This document shows positions 38,859 through 47,430 of a DNA stretch of 64,000 nt, piece by piece (position 1 is the stretch's first letter; each line of letters opens with the position of its first letter). The notes beneath the pieces were generated by a model, which saw nothing but the letters and a program-made list of their open reading frames with translations, was not told the origin of the DNA and did no database searches. The position numbers and the translations under genes were made by a program. The DNA is from Gramella sp. AN32. GTDB lineage: Bacteria > Bacteroidota > Bacteroidia > Flavobacteriales > Flavobacteriaceae. The stretch is taken from NCBI RefSeq assembly GCF_023718305.1, contig NZ_QEYO01000005.1:62001-126000 (forward strand). The letters run 5' to 3'.

Positions 38859-39470
38859 TTATTGTTTTTTATAGCTTCCTTCAAGATTTTTTTTGCCTAA
38901 TAAGGCGTAATCAACAGCAACTTCCCCATTCATGCTGAAACCTTTCCAGTCTAATTCACTTGTATTTCCATTGGAAGTTAAAATTGCAATGGGAACTGTT
39001 TTATCAAATTTATTCCAGGGCAAATCCTTCTTCGTGGTTTTAGCTGAATTTCCTGAATAGTACACCTCAATATTATTGCCAACTTTTTCATAGCGGGCAT
39101 TAATATAAATTTCGTTTGGAACAAGGCACAATTCGGAAGTGTTATTTAAAGCGATATCCAGGCAGTTACAATTACAAGTACTGCCACCATTGGTTCTTAT
39201 ATAAGTTCCTGATGCTATAGTAGTATTAATAGTAGGATTATCGGTTGGCCTATTATTGGGTGTAGAATCTAGAGAAATAGTATCTTTTTTTGTCCGCCCA
39301 GGTGTTGAAGTAGTATTAATATTGCCATTTTCAATTTGATCAGTATTTCTAAGGTCATTTCCTTCTGAAAGAATCTCAGTTTCAGGACTTTTATCTTCAT
39401 TTTTTTCGGAATTATTTTTACATGAAAACAACAAAGCCGAAATAAAGATCAGTAGAACTAATTTTTTCAT
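38859..39470 (-). CDS. Uncharacterised lipoprotein with a CNCNC motif
   Basis: 203 residues with a lipobox (LFSC, Cys17), then a long polar Asn/Thr/Ser-rich linker (about 18-95) and a compact beta-rich C-terminal part. The motif GGSTCNCNCLDIAL with a further Cys (LCLVPNE) is unusual, and suggests a metal site or disulfides. The gene ends 1 base before msrA, so the product may work with periplasmic methionine repair or copper/redox handling; that is only a contextual guess. No family recognised. Confidence 0.7.
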   Translation of the reverse strand: MKKLVLLIFISALLFSCKNNSEKNEDKSPETEILSEGNDLRNTDQIENGNINTTSTPGRTKKDTISLDSTPNNRPTDNPTINTTIASGTYIRTNGGSTCNCNCLDIALNNTSELCLVPNEIYINARYEKVGNNIEVYYSGNSAKTTKKDLPWNKFDKTVPIAILTSNGNTSELDWKGFSMNGEVAVDYALLGKKNLEGSYKKQ

Positions 39471-39562
39471 AATCTTGTTTTTATAAAGATACCTCTTTAT
39501 AAAAAGACAAATGTGAAATACTTGTTAAGGGATAGTGGTAGGCAGAAGTTTGAGCCGTAAGT

Positions 39563-39624
39563 AAAAAAACAGCCTGAAAATTATACTTCAAATCCTTAGA
39601 TTCTACTGTTAATTTTCAGGCAGT
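39563..39624 (-). terminator. Terminator of the degenerate zinc-ribbon gene
   Basis: Stem GCCTGAAAATTA / TAATTTTCAGGC with a 26-base loop; on the minus strand a T run follows. Confidence 0.65.
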
Positions 39625-39646
39625 TAATTTATTTTAAAAGGGTGTT

Positions 39647-40426
39647 CTAGAATTTCTTGAACATTCCCTGCATTTTTTCCTGCTCTTCTTTGGCAAGGTC
39701 ACCGTCTACCAGGATTCGGCCACTGTGCTCATCGGTAATAATTTTTTTGCGTCCTGCAATTTCCATGATTATCTGTGGTGGAATGGTAAAGAATGAACCT
39801 CCTGAAGCTCCACGTTCAACCGGAACTACGGCCAGGCCGTTTTTTACATTGCTTCTAATTCTATTATAAGCAATTACTAAACGCTCTTCAATTTTTTCTT
39901 CGAATTCTTTAGATTTCTTTAAAAGCGCCTGTTCTTCTTTTTCAGTTTCTTTTAAGATCTCATCCAGTTCCCCCTTTTTATGTTTAAGGTGGGCTTCGCG
40001 TTCAGCTAATTTTTCTTTTGTTTGGGCAATAACTTCTTTCTTTTGCTCAATCTTAGCTTTGTATTCTTTAATATGCTTATCAGCAAGTTCCATTTCTAAT
40101 TCCTGGTATTCAACTTCTTTGCTTAAAGCATTGAATTCCCGGTTATTTCGAACATTTTTTTGTTGCTCAGAATATTTTTTAATGGTAGTTTTTGACTCGT
40201 CGATCTGATTTTTCTTGTTCTTGATATCATTATCAATCACTTCAATATCAGCATCTAATTTCTCCAAACGTCTGTTTAAACCTGCTACTTCATCTTCAAG
40301 ATCTTCAACTTCTAAAGGTAATTCCCCACGTACATTTCTAATTTCGTCTATTCTGGAATCTACCAACTGAAGATCGTATAATGATCTTAATTTCTCTTCT
40401 ACAGTAACATCGTTTTTTTTCGCCAT
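39647..40426 (-). CDS. Coiled-coil protein related to C4-type zinc ribbon (DUF164) proteins, zinc site lost
   Basis: 259 residues. Residues about 10-180 are a long Glu/Lys-rich coiled coil (LEDEVAGLNRRLEKLDADIEV ... KEVIAQTKEKLAEREAHLK). The C-terminal domain matches the DUF164/zinc ribbon family in spacing (GGSFFTIPPQIIMEIAGRKKI ... SGRILVD) but the usual CxxC pairs are replaced: RGASGG and DEHSGRIL carry no Cys. So the fold may persist without zinc; I believe this is common in Bacteroidota. It is 1 base after the NIF3-like gene. Function unknown. Confidence 0.8.
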   Translation of the reverse strand: MAKKNDVTVEEKLRSLYDLQLVDSRIDEIRNVRGELPLEVEDLEDEVAGLNRRLEKLDADIEVIDNDIKNKKNQIDESKTTIKKYSEQQKNVRNNREFNALSKEVEYQELEMELADKHIKEYKAKIEQKKEVIAQTKEKLAEREAHLKHKKGELDEILKETEKEEQALLKKSKEFEEKIEERLVIAYNRIRSNVKNGLAVVPVERGASGGSFFTIPPQIIMEIAGRKKIITDEHSGRILVDGDLAKEEQEKMQGMFKKF

Positions 40427-40427
40427 A

Positions 40428-41522
40428 TTATAAATAGTTGATTGGATTGGTGTTTGTATCTGCTAAAACAAGCGCAAAAGTACTAATTTTTTTGGTTAGA
40501 AAAGAATATAATAAATTTTTTGTAAACTGCTCACTTTCATAGTGTCCAATATCGGCAACTACCAGTTTTTTTTCGGCTTTATGAAAATCGTGATATTTAA
40601 GATCTGCAGTAAGAAATATGTCAGCTCCGGCAGCCTTCGCACTGGTTATGGCAAATGCACCACTCCCTCCTAATACGGCTACTTTTTGAATAGGTTTATT
40701 TAAGAATTCGGAATGGCGGATGCAACCACAATTAAAGGTTTCTTTTACTTGTTCTAAAAATTCTTTTTCAGGTTTTGCTTCAGCTAAAGTTCCAGTCATC
40801 CCCATTCCTATATGCTGATTTGGATTTTCCAGCGTATGAATTTCATAAGCGACCTCTTCGTAGGGATGACTTTGAAATAGGCTGGTTAAAATTTCACTTT
40901 CCCGGTGTTTTGGATAGGTAATTCCAATTTGAATCTCTTTTTCAAAATGAGTTTTTCCTTTTTCCCCAACTACCGGATTGGCTTTTTTATTGGCCTTAAA
41001 TGATCCTTCTCCAGTAATATTAAAACTACATTCTTCATAATTGCCAATATTACCCGCACCTGCCCTAAAAAGCGCATTTCTTACCTTTTCAGCTTCTTTT
41101 ACCGGAACATAAGTGGTTAGTTTCTTAATTGTGTTATTTCGTGGAATTAAAATTTTTCGGTCAGTTAAGCCCAATTTTTCTGCAATCATATCATTTACAC
41201 CTTCGATATGGTTATCTAAAGCCGTGTGAATTGCATATATGGCAATATTATTTTTTATGGCTTTTAAAACCGTTCGTTGCACATAATCCTTTCCCGTAAG
41301 TTTTTTTAAACCAGAAAAAATGATGGGATGAAAACTGATAATTAGGTTACATTTTTTTTGAATCGCTTCATCTACCGTGGCTTCAAGCGTATCGAGCGTA
41401 ATCAATGCCCCTTTAATATCCTCATTTTGATCGCCTACCAGTAATCCCACATTATCAAAATCTTCAGCATAATCTAAGGGAGCGAATTCTTCAATAATCG
41501 CAATTACTTCTTTTATGGTCAT
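40428..41522 (-). CDS. NIF3-like dinuclear metal centre hexameric protein
   Basis: 364 residues of the YbgI/NIF3 family, the long type with a CutA-like insertion between two halves. Metal-binding residues are visible in SFHPIIFSG, AIHTALDN, and near the end in IGHYESEQF. The insertion (about 130-240) contains THFEKEIQIGITYPKHRE and HPYEEVAYEIHTLEN. The role is unclear; some members are linked to GTP cyclohydrolase 1 type 2 or to tRNA. It heads the operon with the degenerate zinc-ribbon protein and is divergent from lpxK. Confidence 0.9.
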   Translation of the reverse strand: MTIKEVIAIIEEFAPLDYAEDFDNVGLLVGDQNEDIKGALITLDTLEATVDEAIQKKCNLIISFHPIIFSGLKKLTGKDYVQRTVLKAIKNNIAIYAIHTALDNHIEGVNDMIAEKLGLTDRKILIPRNNTIKKLTTYVPVKEAEKVRNALFRAGAGNIGNYEECSFNITGEGSFKANKKANPVVGEKGKTHFEKEIQIGITYPKHRESEILTSLFQSHPYEEVAYEIHTLENPNQHIGMGMTGTLAEAKPEKEFLEQVKETFNCGCIRHSEFLNKPIQKVAVLGGSGAFAITSAKAAGADIFLTADLKYHDFHKAEKKLVVADIGHYESEQFTKNLLYSFLTKKISTFALVLADTNTNPINYL

Positions 41523-41565
41523 AATTTAATAATTTAGCCTGCGGTTGGTTTTCAACATAAGAGAT

Positions 41566-41573
41566 CAAATATA
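41566..41573 (-). promoter_or_regulatory. -7 promoter element of the NIF3-like gene
   Basis: On the minus strand this reads TATATTTG, 43 bases before the ATG. Confidence 0.55.
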
Positions 41574-41592
41574 AATATTCTAAACCCCAAAA

Positions 41593-42618
41593 ATGTCCAA
41601 TTTCAGGAAATTGCTTTTTCCATTATCGATTCTTTATGACGGGATAACCCGAACGAGAAATTTCGCTTACGAAAAAGGCATTTTTCATTCGGCCACTTTT
41701 CAGGTTTCAATAATTGCCGTAGGGAACCTTAGTGTTGGAGGTACTGGAAAGTCGCCAATGATTGAATATTTGCTCGATTTATTTATTGAGGAAAATTCTG
41801 TGGCAGTTTTAAGCCGCGGATATAAAAGAAAAACTAAAGGTTTTAGGTTATTGAAAGTTGATGATATTGCTGCTGATGTGGGCGACGAACCTTTACAATT
41901 CAAATTAAAATTCCCAAAGGCAAAGATTGCGGTAGATGCCAATAGGGTTGAGGGAATAGAAAATTTAATGCGCCAGCAACCCGATCTAATTTTACTGGAT
42001 GACGCTTACCAGCATAGAAAGGTAAAGGCCGATTTATATATTCTCCTTACCACTTATGATGAATTGTATTCCAAAGATCTGGTGCTTCCAGCGGGAAACC
42101 TTAGGGAATCCAAATCTGGAGCTGAACGTGCTGAAATTATCGTGGTAACAAAATGTCCCGTCAATCTTTCCGAAAGTAAAAAACAGAAAATTTCAGAATC
42201 CTTACAAATTAAAAAATCACAGCAGTTGTTTTTCAGCAGTATAGATTATTCTGAAAAAATTATTTCTTCAGAAGGGGAAAAGAAATTTGATGACTTAAAT
42301 TTTGAAAATTTTACGCTGGTTACCGGAATTGCCAACCCGAATCCTTTGCTTGAATATTTGAGAAATTTAGGAATTGACCTGAAGCATAAGAGATTTCCAG
42401 ATCATCATAATTTTTCCGAAAAAGAGGTCCAGGAGCTTTCTCAATATCCTAAAATTCTGACTACAGAAAAAGATTATATGCGGCTCAAAGAAGTGCTCCC
42501 GCAGGAGCAACTTTATTATTTGCCTATTAAAACAAAAATCCTTCAGGATGCTGAAGGATTTGAAAATTTATTAAAAGTAAGGTTTTCAGAAATACAAGCG
42601 GAAAAAACTAGACAGTAG
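41593..42618 (+). CDS. lpxK: Tetraacyldisaccharide 4'-kinase (lipid A synthesis)
   Basis: Phosphorylates the lipid A disaccharide at the 4' position. 341 residues. Walker A is SVGGTGKSPMI, followed by LSRGYKRKTKGF, GDEPLQFK, and DLILLDDAYQHRKVKAD; TTEKDYMRL near the end is typical. An N-terminal amphipathic helix anchors it to the inner membrane. Its 3' end overlaps the convergent histidine kinase gene by 11 bases. Confidence 0.92.
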   Translation: MSNFRKLLFPLSILYDGITRTRNFAYEKGIFHSATFQVSIIAVGNLSVGGTGKSPMIEYLLDLFIEENSVAVLSRGYKRKTKGFRLLKVDDIAADVGDEPLQFKLKFPKAKIAVDANRVEGIENLMRQQPDLILLDDAYQHRKVKADLYILLTTYDELYSKDLVLPAGNLRESKSGAERAEIIVVTKCPVNLSESKKQKISESLQIKKSQQLFFSSIDYSEKIISSEGEKKFDDLNFENFTLVTGIANPNPLLEYLRNLGIDLKHKRFPDHHNFSEKEVQELSQYPKILTTEKDYMRLKEVLPQEQLYYLPIKTKILQDAEGFENLLKVRFSEIQAEKTRQ

Positions 42619-44845
42619 CTTCCCTCAAGGCCAGATATTTATTGATCTTATGGAAAAACTCTTCAGTTTTATATGGCTTCGGGATAATATCGTTAAAGCC
42701 GTTAAGGTAGAATTCATCCAAATTTTCATCAAGGGTTACGGCAGTAAGCGCGATAATTGGAATATCCTGGTTGAACTTTCTAATTAAAATGGTCGCCTCG
42801 ATGCCGCTAATTCCAGGCATGTGAATATCCATAAGGATCAAATCGAACTTGTTATTCTGCACCTTTTCTACGGCAATAGATCCATTATCGGCAACATCAC
42901 AAATCACATCATTTTTCTCCAGAATTTTTCGCGTAATCATTTGGTTGATTTTGTTATCCTCAACCACAAGAATATGCTTATTTTTCATCATATCATTGGT
43001 AAGGGTGCTTTCATCTACCAAAGCAGGAGTGTCTGCTTCTGCCAGTTCATCGACTTCCGCTGCAGTAAATTTAAGGTCAAAAGAAAATTTTGAACCCTGT
43101 CCCAGCTCACTTTCCAGTTGAATTTCACTATTAAGTAGCGTTAATAGATTCTTTACAATACTAAGCCCAAGTCCTGTCCCACCAAATTTTCTATTGATTT
43201 GTGTAGATCCCTGGGTGAAATTCTCAAAAATAGATTTTTGTTTTTCTTTTCCAATTCCTTCTCCGTCATCTTTTACTTCAAATTGAAGGTAGATATTTTT
43301 CTTGTCCTGCTTCATTCGAATAACTGAAATCCAGATATTCCCATTTTCAGTAAACTTAATAGAGTTTCCAATAAGGTTGATTAAAATCTGTGAGATCTTT
43401 AGAGGGTCACCAACTAATTTTTTTGGAATTCGCTTATCGAAGTTTAGGTGTAGTTGGGTATTCCTTTCATCAGCTGAATTTTTAAGCGCAATGAGGACAT
43501 CAGATATTCTTTTTTCAAGATTAAATGTAGAGTCTACAATTTCAACTTTATTGGCTTCGAGTTTATTCAGATCAAGAATATTATTGATCAGAGACAATAA
43601 ATATTCTCCGGAAAACTTCAGGGAATTTAAGTGTTCCTTCTGGCTTTCCGTAGGACTTTCTTCCAACAATAAATGAGTTAAGCCTGTAACCGCATATAAG
43701 GGGGTTCTTAATTCATGGGTTATAGTGGAAAGGAATTGTGCTTTGGCCATAGAAGCCTTTTCAGCATTTTCCTTGGCTACAGTTAATTCAGAATTTTTCT
43801 TCTGAAGCAATTCATTTGCCCTCGCCCTTAAATTATTGTTTTTATAAAGCGATAAGGTGAGAAGGGAGAGAATTGTTATTAATGCGACACTTAAAATGGT
43901 GGTAAGTTTGTTTACTTTCAGATTTCTTTCCTGCTCTGCATTTTGTTGCGTTAATTCGTCTACGGTTGATTTTAAGGACTCAACTCCAAATTTAGCATTT
44001 GCTTCTTTTGCGAATGCCTCATTGTTCATATCGACAACTGCATCGCTAACCTCATTCATTTTCTTAAGATAAGCGAGTGCTTGTTGCGGATTATTTCTTC
44101 GCTCAGATATTTCACTTAAAATTCCGTAGCTATACATCCGCATCCCCACATAATTAAAATTTTCAGCGTACTCTAAAGCTTTTTCAGCATCTGCTTCAGC
44201 CTTAACAAAATCTCCCGCATAAATATTTGCCCTGGCCGAAAAATAATATAACCTTGAAATTTCGTAATTGTTAGGATTATCAGAATTCAACAAATAAATT
44301 TTGGCATTGTTAAGATCGCTTAGTGCCTGCTGTCTCGATTTAGGACGGTTAAGTTTTATTACACCGCGATTTAAAGCCACCAAACCTAATTGTTGCTCGT
44401 TATTTGTCTTTTCATAATATTTCTGAGCAAGATCCAGATATTCCAAAGCAGTATCATAGTCTCCTTTAGAATTAAGAATTTTCGAATTTAAAATATACGA
44501 ATAAGAGAGGCCGGCTTCATCGTTAATATCCCGTTGAATATTCATCGCCCTTTGAAGTTGGGTCCCCGCTTGATCAAATTCATGACGAATATGGTACATA
44601 CGGGCCAGGATACTACTTGAATAAGCAATATATCTTTTGTGATCTATACGCGTAGCCAGATCTAAAGCTTTATTAAGCTGATCTTGGGCTCTATCGAATT
44701 CCATCATATCGATAGAATTCTCTGCATTATTAAGAAGTGCTGCGATTGCCTCTGGAGAGGGATTTTTTTCGTTAATCTTTATCTCCTGAAAGCCAAAATT
44801 TAGGATGCAACATAATGATAATAGAAAAATTTTCAAACTCTTCAT
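42608..44845 (-). CDS. TPR-containing hybrid histidine kinase
   Basis: 745 residues. Order: signal peptide (1-19), TPR repeats (about 35-290; periplasmic), one TM (about 310-335), a short coiled coil, HisKA with phospho-acceptor H377 (ITHELRTPL), HATPase_c with the N box, DDGEGIG and FGGTGLGLSIVKNLL, then a receiver domain with phospho-acceptor D673 (LMDIHMPG) and a Lys near the end (PKPY). Unlike one-component hybrids there is no DNA-binding domain, so output needs a separate partner. The periplasmic TPRs suggest protein or peptide sensing. It lies 39 bases downstream of gap. Confidence 0.9.
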   Translation of the reverse strand: MKSLKIFLLSLCCILNFGFQEIKINEKNPSPEAIAALLNNAENSIDMMEFDRAQDQLNKALDLATRIDHKRYIAYSSSILARMYHIRHEFDQAGTQLQRAMNIQRDINDEAGLSYSYILNSKILNSKGDYDTALEYLDLAQKYYEKTNNEQQLGLVALNRGVIKLNRPKSRQQALSDLNNAKIYLLNSDNPNNYEISRLYYFSARANIYAGDFVKAEADAEKALEYAENFNYVGMRMYSYGILSEISERRNNPQQALAYLKKMNEVSDAVVDMNNEAFAKEANAKFGVESLKSTVDELTQQNAEQERNLKVNKLTTILSVALITILSLLTLSLYKNNNLRARANELLQKKNSELTVAKENAEKASMAKAQFLSTITHELRTPLYAVTGLTHLLLEESPTESQKEHLNSLKFSGEYLLSLINNILDLNKLEANKVEIVDSTFNLEKRISDVLIALKNSADERNTQLHLNFDKRIPKKLVGDPLKISQILINLIGNSIKFTENGNIWISVIRMKQDKKNIYLQFEVKDDGEGIGKEKQKSIFENFTQGSTQINRKFGGTGLGLSIVKNLLTLLNSEIQLESELGQGSKFSFDLKFTAAEVDELAEADTPALVDESTLTNDMMKNKHILVVEDNKINQMITRKILEKNDVICDVADNGSIAVEKVQNNKFDLILMDIHMPGISGIEATILIRKFNQDIPIIALTAVTLDENLDEFYLNGFNDIIPKPYKTEEFFHKINKYLALREATV

Positions 44846-44884
44846 TTGGGAAAATAGCTAACCGCTTTAAAGCTTTAAATATAG

Positions 44885-45895
44885 CTAAATATCGTTAATG
44901 AGTGAAATTAAATCGATAAGGCGACAAGAATATCCAATTTCATTATCATACCAGCCAATCAATTTTATCATTTTTCCACCGATCACAGAAGTCATTTTCG
45001 CGTCAAACACGCAGCTATTGCTGTTATTGATAATATCGATGGAAACAATGGGATCTTCAGTATATTCTAGAATATTTCTTAAATTATTTTCTGCCGCCTT
45101 CTTAAATAATTGGTTGATTTCGTCGATATTGGTTTCATTTTCAATATTTAAGGTCATATCTGTAAGTGATCCATTAGGTACAGGAACCCGAATTCCACAA
45201 CCTCCAATTACGTCGCTTAGATCTGGAAAAATTTTAGTTAACGCTTTTGCGGCACCGGTGGTAGTGGGGATTATTGACTGCGTCGCAGCCCTGCTCCTTC
45301 TTAAATCAAAATGTGGTTTGTCGTGAAGGCTTTGATCTGAAGTATAAGAATGTACTGTGGTGATGTATGCCTGTTTAATTTTAAAATGATCGTGGATCAC
45401 CTTTAGCATTGGCGCGGCATTGTTGGTGGTACAGGATGCGTTGGAAATTATTTTTTCTGAACCATCTAAAATATGGTCATTTACTCCCAAAACAACCATT
45501 TTAATATCATCGCCTTCAGGAGGAACCGATAAGATCACCTTCTTCACACCTTCTTTTAGGTGCCCTTTTAAGCTTTCAGAAGTTTTAAATTTACCCGTGC
45601 TTTCTACAACATAATCAACATGGTATTGATCCCACGGAATTTGGGAGGGTTCCTTGATATTTAATAAGGGAATTTCGATCCCATTAAAGATGATGTGGTT
45701 TTCAGAAGAGGAAATATTAGCTTTAAGAATCCCGTGAATGCTATCATATTTGAGTAAATGAGCTAAACTTTTTGCGTCATAAACATCATTAATGGCAACC
45801 ACCTTAATTCTGGGATGATCAACTAAACATCTAAATAAATTTCTCCCAATCCTGCCAAACCCATTAATGGCAATATTGATAGTTTCTTCAGGCAT
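44885..45895 (-). CDS. gap: Glyceraldehyde-3-phosphate dehydrogenase
   Basis: Glycolytic/gluconeogenic enzyme. 336 residues with an N-terminal Rossmann motif (INGFGRIGRNLFR), catalytic C155 in SNASCTTNNAAP and general base H182 (VHSYTSDQ), PTTTGAAKAL, and WYDNEIGYSCRLIDLI. The residues after the catalytic motif (NNAAPM rather than NCLAP) and the Glu-poor adenine-binding loop differ from the usual family, so it may be a paralogue with altered cofactor use; a second gap gene elsewhere would be expected. It lies 6 bases downstream of lipA on the minus strand. Confidence 0.9.
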   Translation of the reverse strand: MPEETINIAINGFGRIGRNLFRCLVDHPRIKVVAINDVYDAKSLAHLLKYDSIHGILKANISSSENHIIFNGIEIPLLNIKEPSQIPWDQYHVDYVVESTGKFKTSESLKGHLKEGVKKVILSVPPEGDDIKMVVLGVNDHILDGSEKIISNASCTTNNAAPMLKVIHDHFKIKQAYITTVHSYTSDQSLHDKPHFDLRRSRAATQSIIPTTTGAAKALTKIFPDLSDVIGGCGIRVPVPNGSLTDMTLNIENETNIDEINQLFKKAAENNLRNILEYTEDPIVSIDIINNSNSCVFDAKMTSVIGGKMIKLIGWYDNEIGYSCRLIDLISLINDI

Positions 45896-45901
45896 TTGCG
45901 T

Positions 45902-46783
45902 TTAATTGATATGTTTTTGAGCTTTATAAGAAGACCTTACCAATGCACTGCTTTCTACATGACGGAAGCCCAGGTCTAAACCAATTTTTTCATATTTCTG
46001 AAATTGATCTGGTGTGATAAATTGTTTAACGGGAAGATGTTTTTTGCTTGGCTGAAGATATTGGCCAATGGTGACCACATCTACGCCAGCATTTTTAAGA
46101 TCTTCTAACGTCTGGATCACTTCCCCTTCTTCCTCTCCTAAACCTAGCATAATTCCAGATTTAGTACGATTGATCCCTGAATCTTTTAAATATTTTAAAA
46201 CCGCAAGACTGCGGTCGTATTTTGCCTGAATCCTGACTTCACGGGTCAGTCTTTTTACGGTTTCCATGTTATGGGAAACCACTTCAGGGGCCACTTCCAC
46301 AATTCGGTCAATATTTCGTTCATTTCCCTGAAAGTCGGGAATTAAAGTTTCCAGAGTAGTATCTGGGTTCATCCTACGAATTGCTTTTATAGTTTCAGCC
46401 CAAATTATAGAACCCATATCTTTCAGGTCGTCGCGATCTACGCTGGTGACAACTGCATGTTTTATTTGCATCAATTTGATGGATCTGGCAACTTTTTCAG
46501 GCTCATCCCAATCTACCGTTTCCGGTCTACCGGTTTTAACTCCACAAAAACCACAGGATCTGGTGCAAATATTTCCCAGGATCATAAAAGTGGCCGTGCC
46601 TTCGCTCCAGCATTCCCCCATATTTGGGCAACTACCGGAGGTGCAAATAGTATGAAGATTGTATTTATCAACTAAATTTCTAAGTTCGGTGTATTTTTTT
46701 CCGGTTGGAAGTTTTACCCGTAACCACTTAGGTTTTGGGGTTCTTTCAGTTTTGGGTTTTACTGGTGCAACGTCTGTAATCAT
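45902..46783 (-). CDS. lipA: Lipoyl synthase
   Basis: Radical SAM enzyme inserting sulfur into octanoylated lipoyl domains. 293 residues from ATG 46783; the longer frame to 46804 runs into the promoter element. The auxiliary cluster Cys are C47, C52 and C58 (TICTSGSCPNMGEC) and the radical SAM motif is C73, C77, C80 (CTRSCGFC). LETLIPDFQG, MLGLGEEEGEV and a C-terminal VRSSYKA motif are present. It is followed after 6 bases by gap. Confidence 0.95.
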   Translation of the reverse strand: MITDVAPVKPKTERTPKPKWLRVKLPTGKKYTELRNLVDKYNLHTICTSGSCPNMGECWSEGTATFMILGNICTRSCGFCGVKTGRPETVDWDEPEKVARSIKLMQIKHAVVTSVDRDDLKDMGSIIWAETIKAIRRMNPDTTLETLIPDFQGNERNIDRIVEVAPEVVSHNMETVKRLTREVRIQAKYDRSLAVLKYLKDSGINRTKSGIMLGLGEEEGEVIQTLEDLKNAGVDVVTIGQYLQPSKKHLPVKQFITPDQFQKYEKIGLDLGFRHVESSALVRSSYKAQKHIN

Positions 46784-46801
46784 AGCAAAAAATCTGAGGT
46801 T

Positions 46802-46809
46802 CAAAGATA
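46802..46809 (-). promoter_or_regulatory. -7 promoter element of lipA
   Basis: On the minus strand this reads TATCTTTG, 18 bases before the chosen ATG. Confidence 0.6.
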
Positions 46810-46860
46810 CAATAATATGCCGAAACGCTTAATTAGACCACAGAAGATTTGAAACCTTCC

Positions 46861-47430
46861 TTAAGATTTTCGGGCATCGATTATTTCAGCTAAAAGTTTT
46901 TTCGCTCTCAATAATTTTACCTTAATGTTATTCAAAGGTTCATCTAAATAGGAAGCAATCTCTTTATAGGATTTTTCCTGAAAAAAGCGAAGGTTGATCA
47001 CTTCCTGGTAGTGCGGTTTTAACTGCTTGATATCTGCCAGTAATTGTTCTAAATGCTGTTCTTTGATCAATTTATCTTCAATTGAAGGTGTTTCATCTGC
47101 AATCTCATAAACGCGTTCCTCATCATCTACAATAGTATTGGAGCGTATGGAAGCATTTTTCTTCCGAATTTGATCAATATGAATATTTTTGGATATAGCG
47201 ATAAGCCACGTACTAAAAGAATAATTTTCGTCGAAAGTGTGGATCTTATTAAAAGCTTTGGAGAATGTTTGAATGCTGATGTCTTCCGCTTCGTATTCGT
47301 TACGCGTTTTTTTTAGCTGAAAGCCATACACATCATTCCAGAAATTATCCAGTAAATAGTTGAAAGCCGATTGGTTGCCGTGCTTGGCTTCCTGAATTCT
47401 CTGAAGTAGTTTATCAGATTCTATTTCCAA
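46861..47430 (-). CDS. ECF-type sigma-70 family RNA polymerase sigma factor
   Basis: 189 residues with sigma region 2 (VYGFQLKKTRNEYEAEDISIQTFSKAFNKI) and region 4 (HYQEVINLRFFQEKSYKEIASYLDEPLNNIKVKLLRAKKLL). The regulon is unknown. Its start overlaps the end of the upstream glycosyltransferase gene by 10 bases, so translation is probably coupled. No anti-sigma gene follows; lipA has its own promoter. This is unusual for an ECF factor, which normally has an adjacent anti-sigma. Confidence 0.9.
   Translation of the reverse strand: MEIESDKLLQRIQEAKHGNQSAFNYLLDNFWNDVYGFQLKKTRNEYEAEDISIQTFSKAFNKIHTFDENYSFSTWLIAISKNIHIDQIRKKNASIRSNTIVDDEERVYEIADETPSIEDKLIKEQHLEQLLADIKQLKPHYQEVINLRFFQEKSYKEIASYLDEPLNNIKVKLLRAKKLLAEIIDARKS

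Noticed and set aside
42849..43121. Plus-strand frames inside the histidine kinase gene
   Set aside because: Antisense shadows of a gene with clear kinase and receiver motifs.
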